Assembly (NCBI RefSeq): GCF_032062135.1 | Contig: NC_092868.1 | Location: 49,333,163-49,397,162, forward strand | Direction of reading: 5' to 3' | Source: Pyxicephalus adspersus | Taxonomy: Eukaryota; Chordata; Amphibia; Anura; Pyxicephalidae | Length of the DNA stretch: 64,000 bases | Part shown: piece by piece, positions 39,330-50,424 of the stretch | Layout: each line of letters opens with the position of its first letter | Numbering within the stretch: position 1 is the stretch's first letter | Notes under the pieces: model-generated | What the model was told of the DNA's origin: nothing | Seen by the model: only the letters and a program-made list of their open reading frames with translations | Databases searched by the model: none | Program-made: the position numbers and the translations under genes

Positions 39330-40480
39330 ATAAATGCACAGCTTTTAATTTCCTGTTGCAGGCTAAAATCAAAGAGAGTGGGTGGTGTCAGCCCTGCACC
39401 CTACAGTTTCAGCTGTATAATAAACAGATCAAGTTGACTTGCAGAATGCAAATACAAAACAGGGAGAAACTCAGATTCAATCTACAAATAGATTTGTAAC
39501 AATATAATTTTATTTTAAAGTTATATCTGCTAATATTTACAGAAGCAGAATGTGAATCAAGAAAAACAAAAACAAATACAAACATGGTAGGATACACAGA
39601 ATAATAAAAGAATTCAGAAACTCAACTATAGAAAGAAATTAAAATAGAGAAGGGTAAGAACATCTGTTGGGGTTGTTATGCTTTAATCCTTTTTGGGGGA
39701 GCATTTTGCCTCACTTCCTGTCCTTCCGGCAATGGTAAAAAAAAAATGAAAGGCTCCTGTATGACAAGCTAAATAAGCAACAAATCCAGCTCCTATGTGA
39801 TGTCCTATCCTGACAAATCCTCCTTCATCCTCTCCAATGTTCCCCCTCCCAGACGTTGCAGATCACAGTGGGAGGGGTCAGTGCCGTCAATTCAAAAAGT
39901 AGTGGGTGGGGCTGGGTGTGGTCATGTGCTGATTGACAAGCAGGCTGGTGATTGTAAATTAAATGTAAAAGATTGTATGGAAATTTGACCTGAAAATAGA
40001 CCAACCTCTGAAGCTACAGTTTGATTGGCTCAATTTTAGGTCAGTGCTATCTGCATGAAAAGGTACATTTTTTTGCATCATTTTGAATCAGCAGTAACAA
40101 TGCAGATAGCCATGCCCCTACAACATTATTTTACCCCCTATGATTCAGACAAGTACAGCCTACATGAGATAACTCTGCCATGGATGCAGGAGCAGTGCAG
40201 CATTGTCAACCCATCACTGATTGTAATTCAATTAATTTTATTAAAATAGAACTATTCCATGCTCCCGTAAAAACAATCATTTATTAGGAGGCCATTGGAC
40301 AGTTTTCCATTTTCTTCCGGTGTAACAGGTCATCACCTAGCCAAGCAGGTAGGTGTAAAATGAACAAACTGGGTCACAGCAACAATTACCTGCTAGAGGT
40401 TCTTACCCTTCCCTCGTCATTTAAAGAAACATTTGGGGCAATAAAAAAAAGAAGAAGAAAAAACAAAACACAATTCACAA
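39330..40480. other. Intergenic space between convergent RNF207 and ICMT
   Basis: No exon recognised. AATAAA-type words occur on both strands, so it could hold the end of either 3' UTR. Confidence 0.35.
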
Positions 40481-40483
40481 AGC

Positions 40484-40509
40484 ATGGAGTATTTGAAAAT
40501 GATTTTATT
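40484..40509 (-). terminator. Candidate distal poly(A) site of ICMT
   Basis: Minus-strand AATAAA (40509 to 40504) is followed 15-25 bases later by a strongly T/GT-rich tract (TTGTGAATTGTGTTTTG, then TTTTTT), the classic layout of a cleavage site. It would give ICMT a 3' UTR of about 4.6 kb; a long ICMT 3' UTR is also known in mammals. Nearer AATAAA words on the minus strand (near 44325, 43683 and 42659) are alternatives. Confidence 0.4.
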
Positions 40510-40892
40510 CAGTCGAATGGATTGGCACCCTGTTCTTGCCCAGTAATCAATGAAATTGCCGGCTTTCTATGAAACATAATAATGAAATGTGTAGTTGACA
40601 TTTGATTGTCTGCATGCACAGCTTGAGCAAAATAAAGTGCACCTGTCATTTGCACAGAGCTGTATATTGTATTGTTTTACCACCCTGCCACCGAAAATAT
40701 AAGAGCAATGCAACGCAAGAAGTAAAGTCAACCAGTGAATTGGTAATGGTATCCAGAAAAATAAGTCAGAAAACTTTGTTTATTTTACCTCTGATGTGTT
40801 TTTGTAATATACTCCTACCAAATTCTGAGACTTTAGCCCCGCCCCATATTGTCATCATTGTGCTTCAGTGTGTCGGTGGTGCTGTGGTTGGT

Positions 40893-41190
40893 GTGTAATA
40901 AAGCTGGTCAGTGCTTTGTAACCCGGGTTCCTCCAGAGTTTTCTAGGGGTTCCTTGTGTAACAAACTTTTTATGCCTCTCAGGTTAGTAAAAGTGACACC
41001 GTTGATATGTTTGGCTATCTGTAAGGGTGATATTCTTCCCAATGTCCAGCAATGTAATAGGCATTCTTCTTACTGACCACCAAGCTAATATACTGTGAGC
41101 TGTAATATAGTAATTATTGCAGGGGATACCTAAGACCTGAAAGTTCTTTCAAGGTTTCCCCCCATGTTAATAAGGCCAATAAAGAAGTAA
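40893..41190 (+). repeat. Interspersed repeat, hAT-like family, copy 3
   Basis: Words CGGGTTCCTCCAGAGTTTTC, AGGGGTTCCTTGTGTAACA, TCTGTAAGGGTGATATTC, GACCTGAAAGTTCTTTCAAG and a TTTCCC end, in the same order as 5812-6075. Confidence 0.6.
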
Positions 41191-42609
41191 ATGGAACCCA
41201 CCATCAGATTTACATATTCTGCATCAGATAGATGCAGAAGATGAATGACGAATTGATGAATGATGAATGACACGGTTCTATCACTATGTCTATCTGGAGT
41301 GACATCAGAGTGCCTAAAACACATACAACATCTTCAGTTCCACCTTTTCTGCATTAGGATAATTGATGAATTGGAGGTTTTATACACAGAAACCAAATTT
41401 CATTCAAATGATTTCATTTTATGGTTCCATGACAATTCTCTGAAGGATTCAATTTTATTCAAGTTTCATAAATGAACCCTCAAGTTTCCAAATGAAAATT
41501 ACAGAATAAAAGAAAACTTCTTATTGTTTGGTATAGCAAGTGGCCTTCCCGATTTTCTTTGCTACAGAGAATACAATGAATATATAACACTCGGATCAGT
41601 CTTTGGTCTTTCATCTTTCTAACCTCATTAATTCCAGACTCTACATTTACAGCTTGATGAAGATATCAAACAATGATCAGATAAACAAAAATAAAAAAAA
41701 CTCGAGAGTTTTTAGAGGAACAAGAAGGGAGACATCATCAAGTTGCCTGATATCCCTGATTCATCTTCCTATCCGATCAAACATTACAGAGGTTGGTGAA
41801 CTTTGTTTTAGTATTGGTCCCTCTCTCATGTCACATTGTCATGTCATGGGGAAGCAGCTGTGAAACTCCGCTGCTGGTTCCGCTGTCCACATACCAAACC
41901 GTGACAACCTTTCGGTCAATGAGGCCAATTCTTAATTCTAACAAGTGCTAGTAGTAAGGGAATGTAGAACAGTGCAATACAAAGATAATTGTGCTCAACT
42001 GAAAGAAAAAAATATTACCTAGTTGTCATGCTTCTTGACCATAGAACAATACAAATTCTTAAACATATGCAATAAAAGTTACCAGTCCTGTAATAATTTC
42101 CTACATATTTTTAAAATAAAAAGGGAAATATAAGGAAAAGGCAGAACAATGGAAACATATTTCGGTTTTAGGTCTCCTTTTCAGAACAGAGGATTAGATC
42201 TAAGATGTTATACACGGAGATGAAGATGGTAATATGATAGATGTGTACAGTGCACCAATATGCACTAAAGCAACGCAGCTCCATTGCAGGAGTGACTTTT
42301 CCAAAAGTTATTACTTCCATTAAACATTGGATTTTGGGGGACCCTAAACCATCTGGCAGAGACTAATTCTTCACCAAATAGCAGTAACTATGTTTTTAAG
42401 GTTTTCCAAGTGCACTCACTTGTAGTGACAGATGTACTTTAACACCTTTTCACACAATTTAGTTATTTTTATTATTAAAATTGAACTCAGATGATAAAAA
42501 AAATGCCCTTTGGTAGCTCTTCTCTTTGTAATAAGCCTATTTAGTATAGGGAGCTATAACAGAGAATATGTAATCTCTATCATTGCCTTTCTCCACACCA
42601 GCAGCCAGT

Positions 42610-42850
42610 TAAGGAGGAATTAAAGTTCCAATTTTACAAATGCTTGATCAGAAAGGTCTTTATTAAAGGAGATGTCCCTTCTGCAAGAACGTGTCTTACC
42701 TGCCCGATTCAGGTTTCACATGCAGTGTTAGCTTTGGTTGCCGGGAAAAGTCTGCAATTCCAGCTTGCAAGTGATGGGGATGAATGGACTCCGACACGGC
42801 TGCAAAGGAGTTACATTATCCCGGCACGGCAAGTTAGGATAGCCAAAGAT
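42610..42850. repeat. Partial relative of the AATGGAACTAAA MITE
   Basis: Shares TTTATTAAAGG, GATGTCCCTTCTGCAAGA, TTACCTGCC and AGGAGTTACATTATCCC with 28924-29230. Only one end (AAAGTTCCAATTTTAC) is seen. Confidence 0.6.
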
Positions 42851-45100
42851 ATTATCTGAGAGGTAGAAGAGAAGGAAGATAGTGGCGCCTTGTCATGGAA
42901 CACAACATGCATACAATGCAGGACTGGCCGTGCAGCACTGTACACAGAGAAATTATTGTCATGCTTACATTGCAGGGGAATGAGCCAGATGCTGTGGAAA
43001 AGAGGAACACCATATATAAAGACTTACTAGAAAGAAGGGAAATACCAAAAAGCATTTTTTTAGAAGTTGTCCTTCATTCAGCTTTAAGAGACAGGAAAAT
43101 TATCAGCTTTGCTTTTCTGTGCTACCTGGACAGATTGTTGGAACATTCATAAGTGCCTTATTTTGCTTGCCCCACTATCTGCACCAGCCACAGTCTGTAT
43201 TCTATTAATACTTACAGTAAAGCTACTCAAACACAAACAATAGTTTTAGCATACAATGTATAGTGCTTTGCATATTAGAAAAAAAACCACAAAGTTTTCC
43301 AAATTATGAAATCAGGATGTAAGCAATAAATAAACTGGTGAATGTTTCTAGTTAAGTGCTGATGGTGCCTGAAATCTATTTCTGTAGCACAGGACTTTTC
43401 TACCGCTCTAGTTTTATATCTTTGGATAAGACTATAGAACCACGGCAAACAACAAGCGTGTGTCTTGTATAATCACATGTAGGTCTTGCTTAAAGCTAGC
43501 ATAAACAATGGTCACGTTTCCACCACAAACCAATGCATTTTAAGTTGAGGTTTAATTTAATCTCAGGGAACAATAGTGACCATTAATAAGTACGGTATCT
43601 ATTTTAAATAATTGATTTCTCCACCATGATTGGTCAGCCAGGGTTTATCACCAATTATTTGCCAATACAGATGTATTATTGGTTTATTTAACTGATCATT
43701 ACTTTTTAAGACTTTATGTAGCCTAAGGACTCCTTCACACCTATTAGAAATGTTGTAGTGCTTTCCATTTTTGTCATTAAGCACATATCCCATGCAGAGG
43801 TACCATTCATAACCAATTGCACCACAAAGCATTTTTATGAACGTGCAACAGTTTTAGGTACTTCTGAGATTATTTAGAATGTAGTGAAAAAAGAAAGTGC
43901 TTTAAAATTCAAATCCCATTAGAAGCAAACAAAAAACAAGCCCCGGGATCACATGAAGACACAGAGAACACACATTAAAGACCTAGATTACACATAGACG
44001 CTTTTTCCATCATTTTTAGGCAGATGAGCACCCACCAAACGTCCGCTAATTGCTTCCCCCACCCCTAGGAGCGTTAATAAAACTAGATTCTGTGTTCTTA
44101 GACACCTTTTGCATGTGGTTGTCACTTCCACCAATCCAAACACCTGAACCTGTCAACCTCTATAGACAAAAGGTGAATGTGGTTGCAGGCGACAGGTTAC
44201 ATATGGATGAAAAGCAGCAATAGCACAAAACAAGTAAGGAATAACATTTACAGAGCCGATCACACTGACCTACATTGGATGATCCAAAATTGGGCATGCC
44301 GCTTTAAACCATCAGATGTAATACTTTATTTTTAAGGGAAGTCTCTGCTATACTGCATGTGGTAACATCAGGACAACACTTGGAAGAATCAGCTGCCTTT
44401 CCGACACCAGGTAAGGAAATACTAAGGAACATTTGTATAAGTGCTGAATGTGTACATAATCTGCGTTCCAATCCTATAAACCATCCATCACCTTCACAGA
44501 GTGAGACAATTAACTTTTTTTGAAATATGAGGGTATCTGGTTCTTGCTATCCAATCAAAGAGCTGCATTCACTAGGGTGATTTGTGCATTGCTTTTACTG
44601 CTTGTACATCATTGGTTGTCTTGGTGTTCCCAGCATTTCCATAAAACATTACGTTGTGCATGTCATTGTAGAACCAGCATTTGTTTTTTTTCTGTAACAT
44701 TCATGCATATAAACGAGATAGAAATAGGAGCAATGTACTAGCCATGTGGTCATATTATGATATATAGAAAACATTCATTAGAAAAAAAAAAAATGGTTGA
44801 CTGAAATGGACGAGGTATACACTGTAATCCCAGTTTTGCAGATGTTTGTTGGGAATACAAATGGAGCCATTGAGCCTCCTAGGATCAGCGTGCCAAAATC
44901 ATTAGCCTGCTCTTGTATGGACTGGATCATCGTAGCCCTTAGTTAATCCTCATTTGAAAAAGGACAAGTGTGTAAAATTGGCTTCTACATGTTCTCTGTC
45001 AGACGGCGGTCCAGATAGCGTTACGTGTGCCGATCGTCGGGAGCAGACGTGTTTCTAGATCCTTGAAACAGGAAGTCAGACGTGTGGGCGCAGCACCGAG

Positions 45101-45283
45101 TTATGGCTCGATCTTAACTCCATTTATGAATGGTAATCCGGTGGGAACGTTCCTCTTATAATCAATATACTGCTCTCCGAAGAAATGGATCAGGGAGTAT
45201 TCCTCTTCTTCCACCCGCTCGCGGAAAAACCTCCAGGAAGCCAGGGTGTAGCCGACCAGACAGATTGGATTACACAGCAAGAC
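45101..45283 (-). CDS. ICMT: ICMT exon 5 (C-terminus)
   Basis: Acceptor CTCTCAG. Codes residues 231-290 to TAA. Contains WRFFRERVEEEE, SLIHFFGEQY, and VPTGLPFI near the end, all family hallmarks of the cytosolic catalytic tail. Confidence 0.97.
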   Translation of the reverse strand, partial: VLLCNPICLVGYTLASWRFFRERVEEEEYSLIHFFGEQYIDYKRNVPTGLPFINGVKIEP

Positions 45284-48200
45284 CTGAGAGAGATAAGAGA
45301 GGAGAGTCAGAGATGGAATAGAATTTCCGTGCAGGAATGGATTTTCTTCTAAAGGCGACGCCATCATAGCCTGTATTTAAATCCAACATCGCCAGGGTTC
45401 TGCGCACGTGTCCAGCCATATGACTTTTGCAAAGAGACTACTGCTTTCACACTGAAATCAAGGGCCTTTCTCTACAGCAGGGGTCAGCCAGATACAGCCT
45501 AGCCAATAGTCTGTTACAGCCTAACGCCCCCCGGGTCAATCTGGCCTAATCCTGGCCATCAGGGGTCCGCAACCCCGGCTCCAGAGCCGCATGCGGGGGT
45601 AAGGGGACATTCCTTCTCCTCCATATGCATTGCGGATGAAGGGGGTTTCCTTTCAGGGGCAATGCATACGGAGGAGAGGGATTTACCTTTAGGGGTGTTC
45701 CTTCTCCTCTGTATGCATTGTGGAGGAGTGGGATTTCCCTTCAGGGGCCTTCCGGGTGGGGGGAGGGCAGAGCCGTCAGTGCAGGGCTCAAGAGAGAGTC
45801 CGGCCTAGTGTGCCTTCTTGACCTCCTAAAATGGCCGAATAGCCAAAAAAAAAAATACTGACCCCTGCTCTACAGTATGCAGCTACTCCAGTGTTCTCCT
45901 CAGCCCCATTTAGCTGGGCGCACCACCTGGCACTTTTCGGTAACTACCCACCTGTTTTTGGGTGGTTACTGAAGAGTTGGGTCACAAAACAGGGGCCGCC
46001 ACCAGCCTACAATTTCTTCCCACCAAGCTTAAAAAAATCCTGGGTTGAACATTTTACTATGTGGCTGCATTCTAAAGGCAACAAACTATAAAGCTTTAGA
46101 AAAAAACTTGTATACCAGCTAGGTAAGTGGGACCAAGTAGGGAGTTCCTGGCATAAATATGTTAAAAACACAACATCTTAACAACATATACAGCCTCAGC
46201 CAATAAAAGACAAAATAGGGTCACAAAACCATCATAAATGATACAATAGGTAAAATGCTACCTAAACGTTTGATCCCAACACATTTCGCAGATACAACTG
46301 CTTCTTCAGGGGATAGATAGCAGATAGTAGATATATACACACACACACACATACATGCACACACACAAAGCGTTCCAACTATAAAACTTTACACACTTTT
46401 TGTTTTAATGCCCCTGGAATTGATAACAATCATGTATAGTGGGGCATTAAATAGGCCTGTGGGTGTTTGAGCCTGGTACATGATACAAGTTGGAATCCAG
46501 ACCTGATTGGCACAGTACCTGGGTCCCGATGCTCCAGTAGAACCACCCGACGTAGGAAGGGTGCCTGAACCAGGAGTACACGCCCGAGGTCACCAGAGTG
46601 TGCGTTTCTGACTTCTCGTTCTGGACGATATGGTTAAAGTTGGAGCCGGCGGTGAGCATTGCAGATTTCCTCAGAGCCTCCCCGAAGAGAACCATCATCA
46701 GTCCGATCATACTCAGCCATGTGAGCTCCTTCAGGTCTGCAGGAGAATATCATTCCCATTAACACCAGGAGACCATACAGCCATAATAAAGAGATACTCA
46801 TCCCCCCCCCCCCCCCCATTACCTGCTCCATACACAATGCCACAACATCCCCATGATAGGGCTTAGATTGTAAGCTCTGTGGGGTAGGGTGCTCTGCTGC
46901 TCTTGTGTAACTGTTTGTATCTGTCTGTCACAACCCATATTTAATGTACAGCACTGTGCAATATGTTGGCGCTATAAAAACAGTTTACTATGTCAAATCA
47001 TGCAATAATGGGGCTGCTCTCCTGTTGCAATATCAGCTCTGATATTAGAAAAAAAATGCTTTGCTAATCTAAGTCAATAGGAACTTTCCATGCCCTGAGC
47101 CTAGTAACAAAAATGCCCCCTCCTTACCCCTTCCTCTATAGAATGTTTGCACTGAGGGGTGCGACAACAGGCACACCAGGGCCCCGCAGAATGACAACGG
47201 GCACCCCGCGGTCCCGCAGAGCTCACATTTCACGCCAGCCCTGTAAAGCTCACCTGGACAGATGGTTTTCTCAATGGTGAACTCCACCCAGGAGGAGATG
47301 GCGGCCAGTGTGTACTCCAAGCTGTGGTTCAGCAGGAAGGAGTCCAGGGACAAGCTTTTGGGGTTGTTCACCGCCGTGATCAAGTATTCCGAGTAGTGGA
47401 AAAATGACAGGGAGCACACGTACCTAGAAGGGGGAAGACACAGCTCATCTGTACATTCAGCAAAATGAAATCGCATCGCTACTGCTTAGGTTGGCATCAC
47501 ATCTGTTCAGATCTTTTCGTCACAGCACCTGTTATAATGCATTGCAATAATATGCCCTGTATGATGCCAGGATCTTGTTTTGTATTGGTCTTATAAATGG
47601 CATCAATGCCCTTTTTGTTACCCCGCTATGTATCTGACATAACCCCACCCCCCAGTACATCATCCTCTGGCAGTGCTGTGCAATAATACATCATATATAT
47701 GTACTCACCAACCAAAGTGCCTCCATTGAGATTGGCTGATACCCACCAGTATCCCGCAGCCAAAGGCAAAGCCCAGGAAAGCAGCTCTGATGGCCACCTG
47801 AAAACACAGAAATATAAAATCTTATTGCAGGGACCCCTCTGTCCTAATCCTCATCCATTTCCCCTATTGGTCAATGACACTGCCTGTCATAGTACAGGAG
47901 CAATAGGAAGTAGGAGAAACAGAGAGGGTGTGTGGTCATGTCTTACTCTTCAGTATCCCTATTGGTCGTCAAGGCCATCTGTCATTTTATTGGGCCAATA
48001 GTGAGCCTGAGGAGGGAGAAGCTGAAGTCACATTACGGCTAACTTTCCCTATTGGTTAATGAAACCACCTGGAATGTTAAAGGAATAAAAGCGAGCGGTG
48101 AGGGGTTAATCCGAGATATCGTTATTATTAGTACTGGAGATATAAAATACCGTTACTCCCATTTCACACAAGTCATGTCTATACCCCTCGCCCGTCCCCC

Positions 48201-48908
48201 TGCTCAGACCGCACAGATCATTTTTCTGTATACAAATTGTTTTACATGATGGAAGGAGAAGTTTTATTTCCAGGGATTTAGAAATGCTCAGATGTGATTG
48301 GCTGTGATGGAATTCTTTATTATGGACACAGAGAGTGCAGAGCGGGGTCACTGATCGGCTTTGTTTCCTGTCAGTGTCACCGGAGCAATCCTATTAGTGG
48401 AAATAGCACAAATCCCCCATCCCTGTCCTCCTGTGACCCCCCAACGAGAGGCTGTCCCTCTCATCCCTTCTTCCCCTATGCTGTCATTATTGCCCCCTCC
48501 CAGGTACCAGGGCTGTCATTATTGCCCCCTCCCCCATGCTGTCATTATTGCCCCCTCCCAGGTATCAGGGCTGTCATTATTGCCCCCTCCCCATGCTGTC
48601 ATTATCGCCCACTCGGTGTCAGTGCTGTACCCGGTCCCCTCTAGGTGTCAGTGCGGAGATTGCTGCCCCGGGTATGAGTGCAGAGATCAGTGTACCTGGT
48701 ACAGATGTCCCCGGTAGAGGAGCAGTAGGAGCCCATTCAGGACGGCTATGAAGACGGTGAGGATGATGCGGCCGCCGGTACTCCCCAGAAGGCCGGGCCC
48801 CAAGTCGGTGTATCGGTTGCTGAGGATCGGCAGGAAGAACACGGACACCCCGAGGAGGAAACTCACCGCACTGACTCTCCCCTCCACCACCAGCCGCTGG
48901 CCGGCCAT
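45101..48908 (-). CDS. ICMT: ICMT, protein-S-isoprenylcysteine O-methyltransferase (complete, 5 exons)
   Basis: Minus-strand exons 48696-48908, 47709-47797, 47254-47423, 46519-46736 and 45101-45283 sum to 873 nt, 290 residues plus stop (human about 284). All junctions are GT-AG and in phase. The product is an integral ER membrane enzyme that transfers a methyl group from S-adenosylmethionine to the carboxylate of the C-terminal prenylcysteine of CAAX proteins (Ras, Rho, lamins). Hydrophobic segments span most of the chain. The conserved C-terminal catalytic/SAM region shows SNFNHIVQNEKSETHTLV, RHPSYVGWFYWSIGTQ (215-230), an acidic EEEE (255-258) and FFGEQY (264-269). I chose Met at 48908 because the family starts Met-Ala-Gly, though an in-frame ATG exists nine codons upstream at 48935. 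Convergent with RNF207, as in human. Confidence 0.96.
45478..45867. mobile_element. Non-autonomous hAT element with perfect 8-bp target duplication
   Basis: Termini CAGGGGTCAGCC and TACTGACCCCTG, flanked by CTCTACAG at 45470-45477 and again at 45868-45875. Inside, near 45561, another hAT-type terminus (CAGGGGTCCGCAACC) begins, followed by a diverged tandem of ATTCCTTCTCCT..TATGCATTG, suggesting a nested element. In ICMT intron 4. Confidence 0.92.
45885..46050 (+). repeat. Interspersed repeat shared with 19485-19690
   Basis: Contains GGGCGCACCACCTGGCACTT, GGTAACTACCCACC and GTTACTGAAGAGTTGGGTCA, the inverted match of 19485-19690. Superfamily not identified. ICMT intron 4. Confidence 0.6.
46272..46314 (-). 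ncRNA. Hammerhead-like RNA motif with four-pair central stem (minus strand)
   Basis: Minus strand: ATCCC, CTGAAGA, A, GCAG-TTGTAT-CTGC, GAAA, TGTGTT, GGGAT. Both the outer stem (ATCCC/GGGAT) and the central stem (GCAG/CTGC) are complete, with central stem sequence different from the copy at 24948-24985. It lies on the ICMT sense strand in intron 4, so it would be transcribed in the pre-mRNA. Confidence 0.48.
46335..46370. repeat. (CA)n microsatellite
   Basis: A short run of CA dinucleotides with interruptions, directly after the hammerhead-like motif element. Confidence 0.8.
46519..46736 (-). CDS. ICMT: ICMT exon 4
   Basis: Acceptor CTCCTGCAG, donor CAG|GTACTG. Residues 158-230: LKELTWLSMIGLMMVLFGEA, AMLTAGSNFNH and RHPSYVGWFYW, the SAM/substrate core of the isoprenylcysteine methyltransferase family. 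Confidence 0.97.
46860..46985 (+). mobile_element. L2-like LINE tail
   Basis: GGCTTAGATTGTAAGCTCTG, TATCTGTCTGTCACAACCC, TGTACAGCACTGTGCAATAT and GTTGGCGCTATAAAAACAG. ICMT intron 3. Confidence 0.8.
47254..47423 (-). CDS. ICMT: ICMT exon 3
   Basis: Acceptor CTTCTAG, donor CCAG|GTGAGC. Residues 101-157, with CSLSFFHYSEYLITAVNNP, SLSLDSFLLNHSLEYT and SSWVEFT, near-identical to mammals. Confidence 0.97.
47709..47797 (-). CDS. ICMT: ICMT exon 2
   Basis: Acceptor TTTTCAG, donor GGTTG|GTGAGT. An 89-nt exon, residues 72-100 plus two bases: VAIRAAFLGFAFGCG, then SQSQWRHFGW, a transmembrane segment plus loop. Confidence 0.95.
48481..48612. repeat. Minisatellite in ICMT intron 1
   Basis: CTGTCATTATTGCCCCCTCC repeats at 48481, 48513, 48539, 48571 and, changed, 48596. 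Spacings alternate about 32 and 26, from a longer spacer containing CAGGTAYCAGGG and a shorter one containing CCAT. A two-part unit of about 58 bp. The Pro/Leu-rich open frames here are artefacts. Confidence 0.85.
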
Positions 48909-49015
48909 CTTGGAGGAGGCAGACAGGAAGCCCACAGCGCATTTCCGTCCGGGAATGGGGCGTGTCCTCTATAAACACACAGAAGAGAAGTACCAACAGC
49001 GACCCTTGGCGGCCG
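48690..49015 (-). promoter_or_regulatory. CpG-rich 5' region of ICMT
   Basis: CpG-rich over exon 1 and just upstream, consistent with a housekeeping CpG-island promoter. No TATA box seen. The exact start of transcription cannot be read from the sequence. Confidence 0.5.
48696..48908 (-). CDS. ICMT: ICMT exon 1 (start)
   Basis: Starts Met-Ala-Gly in good context (CAAGATGG), donor CAG|GTACAC. Codes 71 residues: two hydrophobic segments (around SFLLGVSVFFLPIL and TVFIAVLNGLLLLLY) separated by a Gly-rich loop, as in the family. Confidence 0.95.
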
Positions 49016-49065
49016 GATGATGTTGGCACAGAAATTACTTTCTGCTTAAAACAAATCTAACTATT

Positions 49066-49205
49066 ATTAATATTATTATTATTATTATTATTAATAATAT
49101 TAATAATAAAAAACAGGATTTATATAGAGCCAACATATTACACAGCGCTGTACATTAAATAGGCGTTGCAAATTACCCTGCCCCGAAGAGCTTACATTCT
49201 AAGAG
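49066..49205 (-). mobile_element. L2-like LINE tail (reverse)
   Basis: (ATT)n, then AAACAGGATTTATATAGAGC, ACACAGCGCTGTACATTAAA and AAGAGCTTACATTCTAAG. Only the tail is present, just upstream of the ICMT promoter. Confidence 0.85.
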
Positions 49206-49619
49206 AGTAAAACACTGATACAAAAATAAATGTCCACCCATCCATGTCAGCATATTGCGTAACATCTAATAAAGTCTCCCACACTGCAGGATAAATGCTC
49301 CTTTATGTCCAGGGTGGATGTAAAACAGGATCATTGGCCATCTTGACGTATCTGCTGCACATGCTTTCAGGTGTTTATTTATTCCCAGCAGGGAGCTTTG
49401 CCAGGATCGTACATTGAACTGCTCAGAATAGGGACGAATACAAACAGACAGGTAAGTTTATTATATTGGAGAAGAGACATCTTCTGTCCCATCTGCAATA
49501 AAGAACCTGAGTTCTTGCATGTTCTAGGTGTAGTTCTTATCCTATCCAATGCACCCCTGCAGACTCCACTTCTCTGCGACCAGTTTTTGCAGCCTGACCA
49601 ATAGTTCAGCACTATAGAT

Positions 49620-49712
49620 GGAAAATACCATATGGCCCCCCACAACCCAAAACCGGTCAAAGCTGCGGACCACCAAAATTTTCTCACAGACCACCGGTTG
49701 GCGACCGCTGAT
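49620..49712 (-). mobile_element. hAT terminus fragment, same family as 13841-14572
   Basis: Ends ACCGGTTGGCGACCGCTG and contains CTGCGGACCACCAAAATTTT. This is the reverse orientation of the CAGCGGTCGCCAACC terminus. Solo end without the rest of the element. Confidence 0.7.
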
Positions 49713-49980
49713 GTAAAAAGCCAAGAAGCGTGCTGGATGCAAGGGAACGGATTAGGTGGGTAAAAGTACAATTTACATTACCCCTCGATATAGCATTTAA
49801 CCCTTGCAGGTTTGGGCTAGCCCTCTCCACTCCATCCTTCGAAAAAATGTTTCTACTAAACCTTGTGTCCAGCTTTAAATGCATAAAAAATCATTTCTTA
49901 TTCCATATATATATAAATTCCATATTGCAGTAGTTCCATATATCAATTTTGTTCGCAGAAGCATGATGCACATTAGACGT

Positions 49981-50024
49981 TGTTCCCTGAAGAAGCAGCA
50001 ACATGTGGTGAAACGAGTAGGGAA
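49981..50024 (+). other. Hammerhead-like motif
   Basis: TTCC, CTGAAGA, A, GCAGCAACATGTGGT, GAAA, CGAGTA, GGGAATG. The outer stem can pair (TTCC with GGGA, one wobble); the central stem is irregular. Confidence 0.35.
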
Positions 50025-50271
50025 TGTGAGATCATTACACAGGACCCATTCAAAACACTGATAGTACGAGCACTTAGCGGTACGATAATGCATGCCAGTG
50101 CAATATGCCCAGTTTACACCAACACACTGCATTGGCGTGCTGGGCAAAAAGTGTGCATGCTATATTTTTTTTACTGCAGCTGCTTGCAACACCTATATAG
50201 ACTTGCTGGAGCGAGTGCATGGGGACGAGAAGCGGCTGTAAAGTAAGCCAGGAGATCAGAAACACTGAGAT

Positions 50272-50420
50272 TAATATTAATATTATTATTATTGTTATTA
50301 TTAGGCGCCAACATATTACACAGCACTGTACATTAAATAGGGGTTGGAAATGACAGACAGTGACACAGAAGGAGGAGAGGACCCTGGCCAGAAGAGCTTA
50401 CAATCTAGGAGGTGGAGGAT
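50272..50420 (-). mobile_element. L2-like LINE tail (reverse)
   Basis: (ATT)n, GGCGCCAACATATTACACAG, CTGTACATTAAATAGGGGTT, ACCCTGGCCAGAAGAGCTTA. Next to a SINE tail. Confidence 0.85.
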
Positions 50421-50424
50421 GCAA

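Larger units (their letters stand above)
40510..45100 (-). other. Probable ICMT 3' UTR and flank
   Basis: About 4.6 kb downstream (minus strand) of the ICMT stop, with fewer mobile elements than the introns. It contains two repeats (40893-41190 and 42610-42850). Short open frames (for example 42895-43152) have no recognisable family. Confidence 0.4.

Noticed and set aside
48294..48751. Pro/Leu/Cys-rich frames of 71-118 codons
   Set aside because: They translate the ICMT intron 1 minisatellite and the antisense of exon 1.
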